Positions 9,950-20,182 of a DNA stretch of 64,000 bases are shown one piece after another. Position 1 is the stretch's first letter. The number at the start of each line of letters is the position of its first letter. The stretch is from Cyanophora paradoxa (Eukaryota; Glaucocystophyceae; Cyanophorales; Cyanophoraceae): assembly GCA_004431415.1 (NCBI GenBank), contig QPMI01000068.1, positions 124,001-188,000 on the forward strand. The letters run 5' to 3'. The notes beneath the pieces were generated by a model. The model was not told the origin of the DNA and ran no database searches. It saw nothing but the letters and a program-made list of their open reading frames with translations. The position numbers were made by a program, and so were the translations under genes.

Positions 9950-12261
9950 ATGCCGTCGTTTGATATCTTCCTTTTGCTATCGATTTGGTTTAGCGCCACC
10001 CTTCTACTCTCCAAATCATATAGGCTGTGGTCTTGCCGTTGCTTGTTTCTTACTGTTACTGTTTTGGTGATGCCTTCGAATAGACATTTCTTAAAATCGT
10101 CAAAATGGACTTCCTTCGATGCTGTGCCGGACATTTTTATTTTTTCATAGGTTTCAGTTCTGAAAGCGTAAAGTTTCGATCTCAAACCCACATATTCTAA
10201 GATCTTTGCATTTGGGAATTCGTTTTTATACTTCCCCGGAGTCAATCGATTCGACAAACTATATAATGGATGATCACGATTATAATTACTCCTATCGAGG
10301 TGTTCACCTATGGCTTTCATGTCCGCATTTAGATTATCAGTTTTCAGTAATAGACAGAACGAATCGGTATCGTGGAATAGTAGCTTAGCCGTTTCCCACT
10401 TTTTCTTTACCACCTCATAGAAGAATTGATAATTATGTAACTTAGCGAAATCCAAAACGAAAGCACCAATAGCTACGGGTTTATCTAAGTTTACATGTTT
10501 CGAATACATTTCAAACGCTACGGCGTTTTCGTTTAATACATTGGTTGCTTTGATTAGTGGACTTGCGGCATATTTCTTACATAGTTTCTCACTATTGGCG
10601 ATCTTAACAGAAGAACGACCCCTACAAGATTCTAAGCATTTTCCATATATCGCATTGTTCATGAGTTTAAAAAAGTCGCTTTCGAATCTATTCCCTGACT
10701 CGTGTCGTAGTCTTGTATTCAGAGCTATGTAAGATTTCATGAAAGGAGAAGTAGCGAATGAGATCACCTTATGAATCGCTTTTATGACTACACCCTTTTT
10801 AACGAGATAGATAAGTAGAGGTTGTGAGATCACATAGTTAGTCTTTGGTGTAAATGTTGCTGTAAGTCGTGGATCTTTGGTTAATTTTTCACCTGTCATA
10901 TATAATAGGTTTTGTTGGTATTCACCTAACATATCTGTCGTAATCACTCCTTTATTCACAATAAGTGGGAAATCATAATGATCTTTGAGGGAAATAGGAT
11001 ATTCTAAATCGACCTCAATAAATGCGTTTCGTCCTTCTACTTCTTTCAGTGCCTCTGTGGTTTCTTCCCATCGATAATCACCAATAGGTAAAGGTTGGCT
11101 GAGTGCATAACCATATAGATTATTTGCGTCCAATAAAACTATATGATCATCGGGATTTTCTACCTTTGCGTATCGTGTGGGCATAGTGGCGAATCCACCC
11201 CTAATGGCTCTTTCAATAAATTCGTATTTGTCGACATCATCGATAAGTGCAATCTTTGCCTTTGTATGTTTTAACATAGCATCCCAGGATAGACCAGGAG
11301 CGCTAACATAATGACATGGATCTAATCCATATTGAGAGAACGCCAATTTACGGAATTCTTCGAATTTAAACATAAGATCGTCGACATTTGCACTTTGGAA
11401 ATCCATAAAATGCGATGCATCGATGCCCCATTGTAGCGATAGATACTGATCGAAATTTTTACTTAGAATCTCCACACGTAGCGTATCGTCTTGTTGGGCT
11501 ATCTTTCGGAATATCCCATGTCCGCATTCGTCCATTTGATCTACCACAATAGCTACCTTTGTTTGTTTAGAGATTCGCCTATGGAGGTTACAGTTTCGGC
11601 ATGCTTTCCCGATATAATCGCCCGTTTGGTGACAGTGATCGCGAACCGAAAAGTTTTCAGCTGTGAATCTTTGCAAGCAAATGTAACAATGCTTTGTGGT
11701 TCTATATTCCGCCTTCTGATCTTCTGTGAGGGGATGCATGGGAATATTTCTAAATAGGGTTTGCACTACATGAGGTCTAATTTCTATGAGTTTTGCGAAC
11801 AGCGAACCCAAAGGATCGGCTCCCTCAAAATGAAAAGCTACTACCTCTTCTCCTATTACCACTCTCAGTGACACAGCTTTAATTTCGCGTTTGGTTTTGT
11901 TTGCACTCACAGATACCGAATGATCTTCTATTTTCACGTAACAGATCACAGGAAGCCATACAGTCTTTCTTAGGTGTTTTAATCCGAATTCCATGTAAGT
12001 ATCGGGTTTTGGACATTTTCCTTTACTTTCCCTCCAATCGATGCACCGATTAGCTTCTATGTGTAGGTCTAATTTCGCCTGAGATCGGAAACGTGATAGA
12101 CAGGTTTCACAGTAATAAATGCGTCCATCACATGCTTTATCAAACGTGGTTTTAAGGAGGCGACTTAGAGACACAATAGCTACATAATGTCCTCTATTCT
12201 CCTCCGTATTTTCGATGAGTAAAAGGTTAATCTTATTCTTTCTACGTGGATTGCTCGACAT
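9925..12261 (-). CDS. polB: DNA polymerase B (protein-primed type), main body
   Basis: The 778 residues from the first Met contain a C2H2-like finger (C51, C54, H67, C73), an endonuclease VII-like zinc cluster (C192, C195, then DHCHQTG and CRNCN at 208-225), the conserved block YGLDP...APGLSWDAML (311-330), and the polymerase motifs: A (LLDANNLYG, 376-384), B (KLMNNAIYGK, 532-541) and C (HDTDS, 630-634). This is the polymerase family of polintons, PLVs and related transposons. The C-terminus looks complete. The frame stays open upstream of the first Met for another 51 codons, to 12414, and these resemble the family, so the true protein begins further upstream (next entry). The exonuclease segment (about 238-290) lacks a recognisable N..D motif II. 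Confidence 0.9.
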   Translation of the reverse strand: MSSNPRRKNKINLLLIENTEENRGHYVAIVSLSRLLKTTFDKACDGRIYYCETCLSRFRSQAKLDLHIEANRCIDWRESKGKCPKPDTYMEFGLKHLRKTVWLPVICYVKIEDHSVSVSANKTKREIKAVSLRVVIGEEVVAFHFEGADPLGSLFAKLIEIRPHVVQTLFRNIPMHPLTEDQKAEYRTTKHCYICLQRFTAENFSVRDHCHQTGDYIGKACRNCNLHRRISKQTKVAIVVDQMDECGHGIFRKIAQQDDTLRVEILSKNFDQYLSLQWGIDASHFMDFQSANVDDLMFKFEEFRKLAFSQYGLDPCHYVSAPGLSWDAMLKHTKAKIALIDDVDKYEFIERAIRGGFATMPTRYAKVENPDDHIVLLDANNLYGYALSQPLPIGDYRWEETTEALKEVEGRNAFIEVDLEYPISLKDHYDFPLIVNKGVITTDMLGEYQQNLLYMTGEKLTKDPRLTATFTPKTNYVISQPLLIYLVKKGVVIKAIHKVISFATSPFMKSYIALNTRLRHESGNRFESDFFKLMNNAIYGKCLESCRGRSSVKIANSEKLCKKYAASPLIKATNVLNENAVAFEMYSKHVNLDKPVAIGAFVLDFAKLHNYQFFYEVVKKKWETAKLLFHDTDSFCLLLKTDNLNADMKAIGEHLDRSNYNRDHPLYSLSNRLTPGKYKNEFPNAKILEYVGLRSKLYAFRTETYEKIKMSGTASKEVHFDDFKKCLFEGITKTVTVRNKQRQDHSLYDLESRRVALNQIDSKRKISNDGIHSIPFGV

Positions 12262-12414
12262 ATGTAACGGATAGAATGACTCCTTTTCGTTATCGGCACC
12301 GTAGATATTAACCGATAAGTCCGGGTTCTGTTCTTCGAATCGATCGATAACATCAGCATCGCATGCTACCGGAAATTCGATATTATTAAAGTTCAGTTCA
12401 TTAAGCCATCGGCG

Positions 12415-13194
12415 TTATTGAATGGGATCATAGCTTTTATGGCGGTTAATGTCCTTTCGATGTAGACGAGCCAAAATAGCATATTTAAAACAATCTTGTC
12501 CGTCGATATTCTTAACGTTAACGGTAGCTTTCTTTCTTGCGATCCATTCGGGAGTAGCGAAATAGCAACCACCCACCGGTGCGTAAGACATGATAACTAC
12601 CCTAAGGATCTCTAAGCGATCCAAACGATAACTATCTACTTGTTTCATTTGCTCTTGCATTTCTTGTAGAGCTTTACGCAATTCCGTATTTATATTACGG
12701 GATCGTGTGATAACAAAGTAGTCACTGTAAATGTATTTAGTAATAAAAATGCGTTCATTACTTACTTTTACGAACCGACAAACGAATGTAAGACGGACTT
12801 TAACGGCTCTTAATTGTTCTAACTTCGTTCTAATTCGCTGTGGAAGGTTAGTAGCGATGCGTTCCAAATAATCGATAGTATCGACAACTATTTGATTTCT
12901 TGCGCGGTAAGAATGCCACGAGTAAGCCTGATTCATTGCCTCTCCATCTTCTACTTCGGGTTCAATCGCTCCTAAGCGTTGTCCTTCGTCCATAAAGTCT
13001 TCCATTCGTTGCATACGATCGTAGAGATCATTGGCGATATCGGTGAGTTGTTGTAGTCGCGGCTTCCGATCTAAAATGGCGGCTTCTCTATCAAATTCCG
13101 CTTCGGTGATTTCACCGGTGGTTAAAAGGGTTCCCAACAGTCCGATAATCTCATTTTTCTTTTCTTTAATAAGTCTATTAGTTTGGCGGGGCAT
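12415..13194 (-). pseudogene. polB: N-terminal part of DNA polymerase B, cut off by in-frame TAA
   Basis: This 259-codon frame is exactly in phase with the polymerase body and is separated from it by a single TAA at 12415-12417. Its last third, with GGCYFATPEWIARKKATV and DCFKYAILARLHR, is the conserved N-terminal block of transposon and PLV-type polymerase B proteins ('LP..I..KKA.IN...D..CFKWA'). The residues after the stop continue that block without a gap. The first 150 residues are a charged helical region. The break is therefore a nonsense change (or one base error) in a single ~1,090-codon gene, not two genes. I type it as part of a broken gene. A suppressor readthrough cannot be excluded. 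Confidence 0.75.
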
Positions 13195-13212
13195 CTTTGC
13201 TTTATAGGAACA

Positions 13213-13476
13213 TTATTTTTTCGGAAATGAAACGCGTTCAGGATCATAAACAGTAACTCCACGAATCCGCACTTTAACGCCCTCAGGAAGTATAAGGTTA
13301 AGTTGGACGTTATTCGCTTTGATAACATGAGTGCGGCGTTTCTTTGTTTCCAATAACGGATTATAACCGAATATCCTTTTCAAATATTCCGCTGTTGCTT
13401 CCATGGTAATTTCTTGTTTTATGTTTTGGTCTAATTCTTCATCGGTCATTTCGAAAGCAAACTTACGGGTAGCCAT
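13213..13476 (-). CDS. small hypothetical protein upstream of polB
   Basis: The frame can start at 13500, but MATRKFAFEMTDEELDQ at 13476 is a better start, because AT-rich leader sequence lies directly before it. The product is about 87 residues, with an acidic helix (MTDEELDQNIKQEI), then a basic strand-rich end (VKVRIRGVTVYDPERV). It sits 18 bases ahead of the polymerase start on the same strand, probably in the same transcript. No family is recognised. Confidence 0.55.
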   Translation of the reverse strand: MATRKFAFEMTDEELDQNIKQEITMEATAEYLKRIFGYNPLLETKKRRTHVIKANNVQLNLILPEGVKVRIRGVTVYDPERVSFPKK

Positions 13477-13500
13477 TGATAACTTCGTATAGTCAAACAA

Positions 13501-13829
13501 AGAAATGCTTAAATATCTTGATCAATTTTTACAGATTATAGTAATAAAACACTACAAATAATATTAATAAGGATATTCACACTGAGATTTTATGTTTATA
13601 AAGGGGTCTTACTGAGAATGGTATGTGTAACAGGTGTAACGGGTTCATCCCAAACTTTCCCCTAGGAGGAGGTCGGCGGCTTGGAACTTTGGGGAGAACC
13701 TGTTACACCTGTTACACCTGTTACACGAGACTGAAAACCAAAAACTCCACCTGTTACATTGTTAATTCTTACCATACACAGTAAGGTTATAAAAAATAGT
13801 AAGAAAGTAATCATTCAATTCATTTATAT
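13501..13829. other. intergenic region holding the left palindromic TGTAACA element
   Basis: No gene is seen. The region separates the polymerase cluster from the helicase cluster and contains the repeat described separately at 13625-13726, plus further single CTGTTACA words near 13752. Confidence 0.6.
13625..13726. repeat. palindromic GTGTAACAGGTGTAAC element, left copy (origin or terminal repeat candidate)
   Basis: The element begins GTGTAACAGGTGTAAC, has a ~60-bp GC-rich core containing CCTAGGAGGAGGTCGGCGGC, and ends with three CTGTTACAC units, so its ends are inverted copies of each other. The whole unit occurs in opposite orientation at 35797-35889 and truncated at 28307-28379. Similarity extends outward through CTTACTGA. 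Repeated TGTTACA words with an inverted arrangement resemble replication-origin iterons. Its position next to the primase-helicase gene fits, but function is inferred. Confidence 0.7.
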
Positions 13830-16169
13830 TTACGCTTCTACATCATCATCCACAAATTCGTTATGGTGAATTATGGCTTTGATTCCATAATATCCACGAA
13901 TAACCGCGCCCCTTTCCCTCTTAGACTCAGACTTAACATTAAATACCTCACGCATCCGCTTACCGATGCTTGTCGGTTCCGCCTTATCATCCACTTGTCT
14001 ATATTTCTTCATGATAGAATCACTTGAAACAAAGTCGTCGCGGTTTCCTGTTCTTTCATAGGTATTTCTGATCCATTCACCGATCTTATCATTTTCAGCG
14101 AAATATTCCGATCCGTAATCGATAATAGATTGGGGCGGATTTTGCATAAGATGTGCGAGGTCTTGCGTTCTAAACATGTCCAAGAATATAGACATTTGAG
14201 CCATTTTATACTCGTCGTCATTGAGAAGATGCATTAAGGTAATATCGGCTTTCTTTTCACCTTCCTTAGGATTCGGCTTAAACACACTCTTGAATGTGCA
14301 ATAGATGAGCCGACGTAATATAGCTTCGTCAGCTTTGCTGAGAGAAAGGTTATCATTGGTGGACAGGAAGATTTGACACATCGGAATAAAGGCGACAGGA
14401 TCCTTAAAGAGAGCGCGAACCTTCATTTCGTTTCCACCTGTGATTTCCTTAATCTTACTGATTTGCAACTTATCGCCATCTTCCGCTTCGTTACTGAATA
14501 CAATTCGCTTCCCAAGAATTGCGGCAAGATCGGGCGTAGCATCTGATGAATTCTTTTTAGGCTTTGTCCAATAGCTCATGCTGATCGAGCCGTAGTAATC
14601 GCCGAATGTTTTCTTAGCCATTTCTTGCAGTAGCGACTTACCATTAGCACCTTTTCCTGACCAGAAATTGAATTTTTGGATATCAGTCCGACCTGTGAGA
14701 GCGAAAGCAAGCGCTCCGATAATATAGTTAAGCTCATCGGGATCTTCGATAATATCAGCGTAGATGGACTGAATCTTAGCGATTTTCTGACGGTCGGCAG
14801 CCATGAATTCATAGCCTACGGTCTTGCTAACCATATCATCGGGTTTTCCCTTACGGAAGGTCATAGTGTTAAGATCGAAAACACCATTCGTGAAACCGAT
14901 AATGTTAGGCACTGTATCCAATCTTTCGAAAAAGGTCGGATAACTAAACATAACGGTTAAGTCTGTCATAAGGGAAGTGCGGTAAGCAGTCTGTTTAAGA
15001 TTCTTTGCAATATTGAGAGCCAGTTTAGACTTTTCATCTAAGGATTCGCGGTTTTCTTCGTCTCTCATGGCTTTAAATCCAAGCTCATAGGAACGGTTCA
15101 TGAATGCCGCGCAAACCTTGCAGCTCATAGCGAGATAAATTCGCTTTGAGGTTTCGTCAGTCTCCCAAATACCGTAGTTAGTGTCAAATTCGAACCATGT
15201 CTTATTTGAGTAGCGATAATCATCTTTCAGGACTTCATAAGCTACTTTTGCGACATCGTAATGAGCGCCATTAGATCCAATCGCCAGATCAATAAGAGCG
15301 GAAAGCTTAACATATTGTTCTGTTTTGGTTACGATGTTAATAAATAGTTTTTTGCATCGGGAACTGTAATTAGAAACCACGAATTTGTCCTTATCGTTTC
15401 CCTGTGCTTTCATCACATACCAATTGTTCTTATCATGTGAATTATTGCAACAGGGGCATATTCCGCCTTTGTTCTGAGCAGTAAAGTTATAGCCATTTTC
15501 GGTTTGACTGATGATAGAAGGGAAATCAAAGCCAATCTCAATAAGTTTCTCATTGAGAGTGGTTAAGAATTCATTGCCTGTAATCTTTGCTTTGTCGATG
15601 TTAATAACAACATTGTGTTTATAGTTTTCGATCATCCAATTTTGGAAAGCCTCCGATGGCTCGATAAGCTCACATCCCGTAGCCCATGGCTCACGAATCC
15701 ATGTTTTACCGGGAGAGGGGCAAACATTGATAACACCAGCGGTTCCGGTAGAGCAAATCGTTTTAAAATCGATCTTCTCGTAGCCTTTGAAAGCTCCGGT
15801 TTTGTCGAATAGTTTCAGCTCATCGAACTTAGGAGGGCGTGCAAAGAACACATGGTAACCCTTCTTAGTCTTTTCAATTGGAATAGCAGCGGTGAAATCA
15901 TCAGGAAAGAGTTCTTTGAACTTGTTAAAGTCTTCTTCCTGATCGAAATCGACACAGAGGATGTTTTTAGCGAGGATACCCCACGCTACATACTTGTTTG
16001 ACTTAACCGCTTCTTCGTATCTCTTCCAATTCCATTTATCGTCCTTATGACCGAAAGCGGGAAGCTTTTCGACAGGATCGACGGGAATGAGAAGGTTTTT
16101 CGCCAGCTCATCGTTAGAGCGGAGCCAATTAGTGAGTTTCGTAAGCAGGGTTTTACTTTTGCTGTCCAT
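13830..16169 (-). CDS. primase-polymerase / SF3 helicase fusion (D5-like)
   Basis: The protein has 779 residues. The N-terminal archaeo-eukaryotic primase domain shows the metal-binding CVDFD (72-76), KGYHVFF (103-109) and KIDFK (132-136). A zinc site follows (CPCC at 238-241, H245, C272). The C-terminal superfamily 3 helicase has Walker A GKGANGKS (505-512), Walker B IVFSNE (556-561), motif C QIFLSTND (599-606) and an arginine-finger segment AILRRL (616-621), preceded by a D5N-type region. Such proteins prime and unwind viral DNA during replication in PLVs, virophages and large DNA viruses. The start is supported by an AT-rich leader with TTTTTATCTTTCG. The gene occurs once, just outside the duplicated block. 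Confidence 0.92.
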   Translation of the reverse strand: MDSKSKTLLTKLTNWLRSNDELAKNLLIPVDPVEKLPAFGHKDDKWNWKRYEEAVKSNKYVAWGILAKNILCVDFDQEEDFNKFKELFPDDFTAAIPIEKTKKGYHVFFARPPKFDELKLFDKTGAFKGYEKIDFKTICSTGTAGVINVCPSPGKTWIREPWATGCELIEPSEAFQNWMIENYKHNVVINIDKAKITGNEFLTTLNEKLIEIGFDFPSIISQTENGYNFTAQNKGGICPCCNNSHDKNNWYVMKAQGNDKDKFVVSNYSSRCKKLFINIVTKTEQYVKLSALIDLAIGSNGAHYDVAKVAYEVLKDDYRYSNKTWFEFDTNYGIWETDETSKRIYLAMSCKVCAAFMNRSYELGFKAMRDEENRESLDEKSKLALNIAKNLKQTAYRTSLMTDLTVMFSYPTFFERLDTVPNIIGFTNGVFDLNTMTFRKGKPDDMVSKTVGYEFMAADRQKIAKIQSIYADIIEDPDELNYIIGALAFALTGRTDIQKFNFWSGKGANGKSLLQEMAKKTFGDYYGSISMSYWTKPKKNSSDATPDLAAILGKRIVFSNEAEDGDKLQISKIKEITGGNEMKVRALFKDPVAFIPMCQIFLSTNDNLSLSKADEAILRRLIYCTFKSVFKPNPKEGEKKADITLMHLLNDDEYKMAQMSIFLDMFRTQDLAHLMQNPPQSIIDYGSEYFAENDKIGEWIRNTYERTGNRDDFVSSDSIMKKYRQVDDKAEPTSIGKRMREVFNVKSESKRERGAVIRGYYGIKAIIHHNEFVDDDVEA

Positions 16170-16358
16170 CGTTGCGCGTTCTACTTTAACGAAAGATAAA
16201 AATTTTTCTTGTTGATCATTTTTTGGCGCCTTGTCTTTAAATGCCCTACACTTTTTTTCTCGATGCTAAAAATCCGGATATTGTAACGCGATTACCGATT
16301 ATCGTCGGTAAGCCGCTCGAAAAATAAGTAATGATGTTTCAGCGGCAATAGCGGCATT

Positions 16359-16709
16359 TCAGTATTTGGGGGGACGTCCACGCTTTGCACTATGGATACC
16401 TTCCAATTCTTTGCGACGGTAATAGTTCTCCAAAGCTTGCTTTTTTTTGAATTCGCGGTATTCGGGGTCTTCCTCATACCTCTTTCGCATTTTCAGCACT
16501 TCACGGATCCGATAATTTAACCCATCCGCACTCTTAGGATTAAGTTTAACCTTTGGTGGTGAGTTAACAATTTCATCGCTGTCACTTTCAAATTCGAATT
16601 CAATAACGCTAACATCATCGGCGATAGCAGCCATTCTTACTTTCAGCACAGAAAATATTTTATCAGTTTGTAATATCGCTGTTTCTTTAAATACTTTTAG
16701 GGTTGTCAT
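16359..16709 (-). CDS. AT-hook protein
   Basis: Starting at MTTLKVFKETAIL (16709), the product is about 116 residues: an acidic middle (EFEFESDSDE), a long basic helix (REVLKMRKRYEEDPEYREFK), and a C-terminal AT-hook, AKRGRPPKY. AT-hooks bind the minor groove of AT-rich DNA, so a genome-condensing or transcription role is likely in this AT-rich virus. An upstream Met at 16727 is possible. The 5' end of this gene is the breakpoint of the first tandem duplication: only its first few codons are repeated at 21690 and 29177. Confidence 0.65.
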   Translation of the reverse strand: MTTLKVFKETAILQTDKIFSVLKVRMAAIADDVSVIEFEFESDSDEIVNSPPKVKLNPKSADGLNYRIREVLKMRKRYEEDPEYREFKKKQALENYYRRKELEGIHSAKRGRPPKY

Positions 16710-16836
16710 TTTTTGGCGACCGGACAAGCTCTTGTCTACGTTTTTCTATCGCAGATGCAACGGCGTAAATCTGACGTTTCGCTAAAATAATATTATAGAC
16801 TTCTTCGAGCATTTTCCGATACTTATTACAAATATT

Positions 16837-17085
16837 TTAATTACCGCGATGTTCAAACGCTTGTCTTCGTAAATCATCACTTTGATCGACAGAAAACCGG
16901 CGACCATTTGTAGCGGGTTCTGAATGTGTGGAATCTACCGAATGTCTCCGGGACTCTCTACCTTCCGTTACATTATCTTCGGTATCTGAAAAACCAAGTT
17001 CTACGGTTGTATCACAGCATCCGCTGTGACAATTGCTTACAATGTGCAGGTTAAACATCTCTATGATCTTTTGGAGAAAGTCCAT
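16837..17085 (-). CDS. 82-residue Cys/His and RRxSVD protein, copy A
   Basis: The product starts MDFLQKIIEMFNLHIVSNC with an amphipathic or membrane-type helix, then CHSGCC, then an acidic stretch. It has two similar motifs, SRRHSVDS and GRRFSVDQ, which look like basophilic kinase sites. A zinc or disulfide role for the C/H cluster is possible. No family is recognised. It is the first gene of the duplicated block and is also intact in copy D. Confidence 0.55.
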   Translation of the reverse strand: MDFLQKIIEMFNLHIVSNCHSGCCDTTVELGFSDTEDNVTEGRESRRHSVDSTHSEPATNGRRFSVDQSDDLRRQAFEHRGN

Positions 17086-17112
17086 CGAGAATCCTTTATT
17101 AATCAGATATAT

Positions 17113-17843
17113 TTAAAGCCAAACTCTCCGCTTGTATACTGTTGGTGCTACGGCTTTCTCTACTTCCGCTTTGGTAGCGCCAGGCTCTATGGTTCCCTTC
17201 TTTTGGTATTCATTTCATCCACCGCTTGCTCATCTATTTGTGTCTCTTTCTTCCGAATAAATTGAGTATCAGGAAGTCCCGTAATACCCATTCGGAAAAC
17301 CTCTTTACGTAACATCTCCTTCATTTTAGCGCGTTCTTTCTTCTCCATTACATACTGTTCCAGCGCACTCGACTTAGCTTCGAGATCACGTAGTTTAGCG
17401 GTCATTGTGTCCCATTCAGCCTTTGGCATTCGGTGGACGTTTTGAGTCGGAGCGACTTTATAAGTTACTTCTCCCGCCATCGATTGTATAACCTTGTCTG
17501 ATTCTTTCGAAACACCTTGACCTTTGCAGGCAAGTGCAAGATCTTGTAGACCAAGACCGCGATCATCGGCGGCACCGATAATACGACGCGCACCCTCACC
17601 GACCGCCTTCATCTTCGATGCATCCGGTGATACATTGAGTGTTTCACTTGTCGATGCTTGCGGTGCTTTGTCCGCCGGCGATTCTTCATAAGCAGCATTT
17701 AAAGGATCTTCTTCGGGTTGCGATGGTTTCACTTGATTAACTCCGTCAAATTTCATAGGTGTAGTATTAAGTGATCCGTAACTTTCACCACCGGAATATG
17801 AAATAGCCCCAGCGGGGACACCTACTTTACGTTTTGGCGGCAT
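17113..17843 (-). pseudogene. 243-residue charged protein, copy A (frameshifted)
   Basis: This copy matches the intact 243-codon gene at 29592-30323, but one T is missing from a T run near 17198, which shifts the last ~30 codons. See the copy D entry for the protein description. Confidence 0.7.
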
Positions 17844-17871
17844 TGTATCTTTAACTATATGGAAGATATTT

Positions 17872-18653
17872 TTAAAGTCCTCTCTTATATCGCATCAATT
17901 TATTCGAATGAACAGCGCTTTTAATCTCTTTTGGCGCTTCCTCCTTCTCGGGCGGTTTTAATTCGTCTTCTTTCTTTTTAGGTTTGCGATGGAACCGTGG
18001 GAATCCAAAGTTTTTAACGAGATCCGCTTTATCTACATAATACTTTACCGAATAATCAGCGGATGACCAAATGAGAAACTGATATGAATGAACGTATTCC
18101 TCAAACATCTTATAAAAAGCGTCTTTATCACGCATTATATTGTATTCTTCCTCAATTGCTTCAAGTTCTTTTCGATTAGCGGCGCTAAGAAACATTGCAT
18201 AATCCGAATTAACGCGAATAGTGGAAGAAACCTTACGCAGTTTCTGAGTTATGCAGATGCAGGACACCATACTATGGCGTCCACGCGAATATACAGAGCC
18301 AATTATTTTATCACGGGTTAGGTCTACTAACTCATTATCTATCAAATCATCCAGGATAATACACAATTGGTTAACGGGTTCCCCTTTCTCTATTTTCTCT
18401 TGTCTTTCATCGAGAAGTTTAGCGATGTAAGGCGCATCCCATTTACCGAGCTGTAATGTAGCGACATTATCCCAGAAATGATTAAAGCTAGTTCCACTTA
18501 TAACTAAACTACATCTAACTTTTTAGCATCGTGTAACTGTTTTAACCAATACTTTACCGCTTCCGACTTACCAGTAGCCGATTTTCCGATTGCAAGGACG
18601 CGAAAAGGTGGTTTTATCATTTCAGCGGCATTAAACTCTTCTAAATCCGCCAT
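17872..18653 (-). pseudogene. packaging ATPase, copy A (frameshifted)
   Basis: The gene is identical over most of its length to the intact copies B and D. One A is missing in an A run near 18510 (ACTAAACTA here, ACTAAAACTA elsewhere), which separates the Walker A part (18504-18653) from the rest. The upstream start MADLEEF is at 18653. Confidence 0.8.
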
Positions 18654-18735
18654 GGTGTTGTAGATCTTCTTAATAAAGATAGATAAAAATAACGAAATAT
18701 GACTAAATAATGGTAACAAACACATACACTGTTTA

Positions 18736-20131
18736 TTAGAGATTGACTCGCCTTAATCCGTCGCGGTCCGCTATGAGCATCGTGTGCATGAGAGCGCGCA
18801 CGTTAACAGTAAGGCGCATGTTTTGTGGACGTAGAGGGTTAGGAAACTTGATGAGGAGTTAGTTAGATCGACATAACCACTTTGGGCGATGTTACGAATC
18901 GCCTTCTCTCCGTCCAGACAGAAAGGCAGACCGGACAGGACATAGCGGTTAGCTTCCTTGTCCATGTTAGAACACTTGAATGCATCGGCGATGAGTTCCG
19001 CACCTTTGAGGAGTGGGATAGGCTCCGTGGAATAAAGACGCTGTCCGTTAATCTCCACCGTGTATGTGATATCCTTCGAGTCCGCATATGTTTTAAGGAC
19101 ACTGTGGGAGCCGCTGTTATCCTGACCAGTTTTAAGGTAATCACGAACCGAGAATAGAAGAGCGAAAGCAAGCCCCGACATTTGGCTAATGTTAATACGG
19201 TTAGGTTGGTTATTGCCGTTGGCGGCAACATCGAAAGCATCGACGTAGCCGATGTCGATAGCCGGAATCGCAATACCAGTAGTCTTAACCTTTTCAATGA
19301 CCGTAGCAAACAGCTCATCGGAAACATTGACGGCATGCATGTAAAGGCGTGGGTTGGTGATCATAATAGTATCCACAGGTGCAGATGATGGAATGGACAG
19401 ACCGGTAATGGTTCCAGTTGTGATGTTTTGACCAACATTGGCAAGAGTTACACCGGTGGCGCTTCCGAGACCATCATTAGCGGTTTGATCGGCAGCAGCT
19501 CCGACAACCGGAAGAGCGCGACCACCATAAGAAGTCTCAATGAATCCACCCTTAGCGGGGTCACGGAACCATGCGGTAACTACCATTTCCCCTGAGAGCG
19601 CGCCAAGGGGTAGATAGCTATTTAACCACGGCACCGGGATTTCCACAAAGAATGATCCACCAAGTCGGTTAGTTCCGTGTTGTGGGATGCCGTGTAGGAA
19701 GCCAGCCGAACGTTTCTTTTTCGCTAGCTGATCCTCCGAATAGTAAACCAGAGGGAAGTGAGCGAGGAAATCAGAAGGCACAGTGAAAAGGTAAGAGCCA
19801 TACGAGATTTCGAGACGCTCTACGAGAGCGCCGACGGGGCGGACATAACCATTACGAACCAAATCGGTATCACCGATGAAACCCGCAATTTCGCTAAGAT
19901 CAAAAGCGAGTTCCAGCTTACCGATAAAGTTGTAACGTGGGAGTTTGAAACTTACTCGTTGCGCAGCGTTGTTAGGGAAGGTTGTCGATGGGCTAACAGT
20001 AACGAGAACGGGTTTAGTCTTCGATTCCAGACCAAGCATAAGCGAGTTATCGAGGAAGAACGCCTTCGCCTCTTCGGGGTGGTTAGCGCCTCTTTGAGGG
20101 AAAGACGTTGGAGGGTTGTTGTGACGTCCAT
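18736..20131 (-). pseudogene. major capsid protein, copy A (two frameshifts)
   Basis: Compared with copy D, one G is missing in a G run near 18828 and one G near 20080. The first shifts the C-terminal ~30 codons and the second removes the first 31 codons from the frame. The central 400 codons are intact and identical in sequence to the other copies. Confidence 0.85.
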
Positions 20132-20182
20132 GTTTTCTCTTTTACAATAATAAAATATAAAAATTCTGTGAATGATCCTTAA

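Noticed and set aside
12415-12417. Reassigned stop codon (TAA as sense) in the virus
   Set aside because: Other viral genes, such as the helicase and capsid genes, end naturally at TAA, so a changed code is not supported.
13625-13726. CRISPR-like array of CTGTTACAC repeats
   Set aside because: The repeats are 9 bases in direct tandem with no spacers, arranged as a palindrome, in eukaryotic or viral DNA.
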